A DNA stretch of 64,000 nt. Source: Chryseobacterium sp. POL2. Lineage in GTDB: Bacteria; Bacteroidota; Bacteroidia; Flavobacteriales; Weeksellaceae. Position 1 is the first letter of the stretch, and the number at the start of each line of letters is the position of its first letter. A program made the translations under genes and the position numbers. Below, piece after piece: positions 63,390 to 64,000 of the stretch. The DNA lies in contig NZ_CP049298.1 in the NCBI RefSeq assembly GCF_011058315.1, forward strand, positions 1,426,001 to 1,490,000, in the 5' to 3' direction. The notes beneath the pieces were generated by a model. That model saw nothing but the letters and a program-made list of their open reading frames with translations, had not been told where the DNA came from and searched no databases.

Positions 63390-64000
63390 CTAAAACTTAT
63401 ATCCAATATTCCAGCTAAATCCGAATCCAAATTTTCCAGAACTTCTTCCAAATCCAGAAACCAGCATTGGAAATACATCTTCTTGCTTTGTCGTGTACAA
63501 CAGATATTTCGGTTGCACATTAACATCAATAAAAAAATTGGACCCAAACAATTGCACACGCCCTCCCACAACAGCTTCTATCCAATACGATGATTGTTGC
63601 GATTCTGCTAAAGATTGTGTCCCGTCTGCGCCACCACCCGTAGCCCGAACCGGAATTGCAAAATATTCTTGCTTATAAAATGTCCCCGCTAACTTTCCAC
63701 CGGCATAAAATCCGTTATAGATATTTTCGGAATCCTGAGAAAGCATGTAGAAACTTCCTAGTTTAAAAAATGTTCCATTAACTTTTGCATCGTAACCATT
63801 TTTCTGATAGATATTTTTATCAAAACCAACATCCGCAACAACATGCCATTTTTTTGTTAACCTAGACGAGACAAAAGCTTGCATCAATTTTCGGTCAGAA
63901 AAAGCACTTGTCCCCAAATTCAGCACATCAACACCGACTAGAAAATTAGGTTCGTATTTCCATGATTTTTTAATCGTATCAGATTGTTTTTGTTGTCCAA
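63390..64000 (-). CDS. DUF6048-type outer-membrane beta-barrel protein, 5' end cut off by the window
   Basis: At least 203 residues are visible; the frame continues through the Met codon at 63926 to the window edge (KKSWKYEPNFLVGVDVLNLG), so the start is outside. Alternating hydrophobic strands and the aromatic C-terminus (FSWNIGYKF) indicate a small outer-membrane barrel. The family name is from memory of similar Flavobacteriia proteins. Function unknown. Confidence 0.7.
   Translation of the reverse strand, partial: GQQKQSDTIKKSWKYEPNFLVGVDVLNLGTSAFSDRKLMQAFVSSRLTKKWHVVADVGFDKNIYQKNGYDAKVNGTFFKLGSFYMLSQDSENIYNGFYAGGKLAGTFYKQEYFAIPVRATGGGADGTQSLAESQQSSYWIEAVVGGRVQLFGSNFFIDVNVQPKYLLYTTKQEDVFPMLVSGFGRSSGKFGFGFSWNIGYKF

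Overview
The window looks like chromosome from a member of the Bacteroidota, class Flavobacteriia, most probably a Chryseobacterium-like member of the Weeksellaceae. The evidence is low-GC DNA, promoters of the Bacteroidota type (TAnnTTTG at -7), DnaE with a fused proofreading exonuclease, a mevalonate-pathway HMG-CoA synthase, OmpA proteins with thrombospondin type 3 repeats, a bacillithiol-type YpdA reductase and a type II-C CRISPR system with 47-nt repeats. The species assignment is inference.

Layout. 1-14.1 kb: a truncated secreted FN3/GEVED protein, dnaE, a small secreted protein, an L,D-transpeptidase lipoprotein, cbpA-cbpM-ypdA, a dicarboxylate/amino-acid symporter, a GNAT acetyltransferase and an M28 peptidase. 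14.2-21.7 kb: a complete type II-C CRISPR-Cas locus with 15 spacers, cas2, cas1, cas9 and a divergent tracrRNA. 22.1-27.2 kb: a MarR-controlled zeaxanthin-type carotenoid operon (marR-crtI-crtB-hyp-SRPBCC-crtZ-crtYcd). 28.2-40.1 kb: a stress and DNA-repair block with catalase, a DUF892 ferritin-like protein, a GSP26-like flavin protein, the ligase-associated exonuclease/ligase/Lhr-helicase/PdeM operon, and a radical-SAM/lipocalin/TIGR03915 operon. 40.1-41.5 kb: decayed DNA with an IS982-family remnant, another transposase fragment and a broken outer-membrane protein gene. 41.6-47.7 kb: a ClC channel, DUF779 plus aldehyde dehydrogenase with a divergent AraC regulator, and HMG-CoA synthase. 48.1-53.9 kb: a 5.7-kb integrative element in the 3' end of tRNA-Cys. 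53.9-64 kb: housekeeping genes (ribB(A), recQ-fmt, folK-ompA-ompA, sppA) and a truncated DUF6048 gene.

How it works together. Cas9, Cas1 and Cas2 form one minus-strand operon beside the array. The predicted tracrRNA starts directly at its anti-repeat and ends at a terminator. Each CRISPR repeat contains an exact Bacteroidota -7 motif oriented toward the following spacer, so every spacer may have its own promoter. The leftmost repeat has decayed except for the half holding that motif, and two old repeats near the array ends carry the same 67-68 nt insertion at the same position. The carotenoid, catalase and DNA-repair genes form a block that fits protection against light and oxidative damage. 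It is bracketed by a ClC gene and a second copy of that gene's 3' end, which suggests acquisition or rearrangement as a segment.

Three copies of a 155-182 nt structured element, each starting 15-22 bp after a stop codon, share outer GCGTG/CACGC arms and have terminal stems that differ in sequence but keep pairing. They may be a family of RNA elements or small mobile repeats. All statements rest on reading the sequence; no database search was possible.
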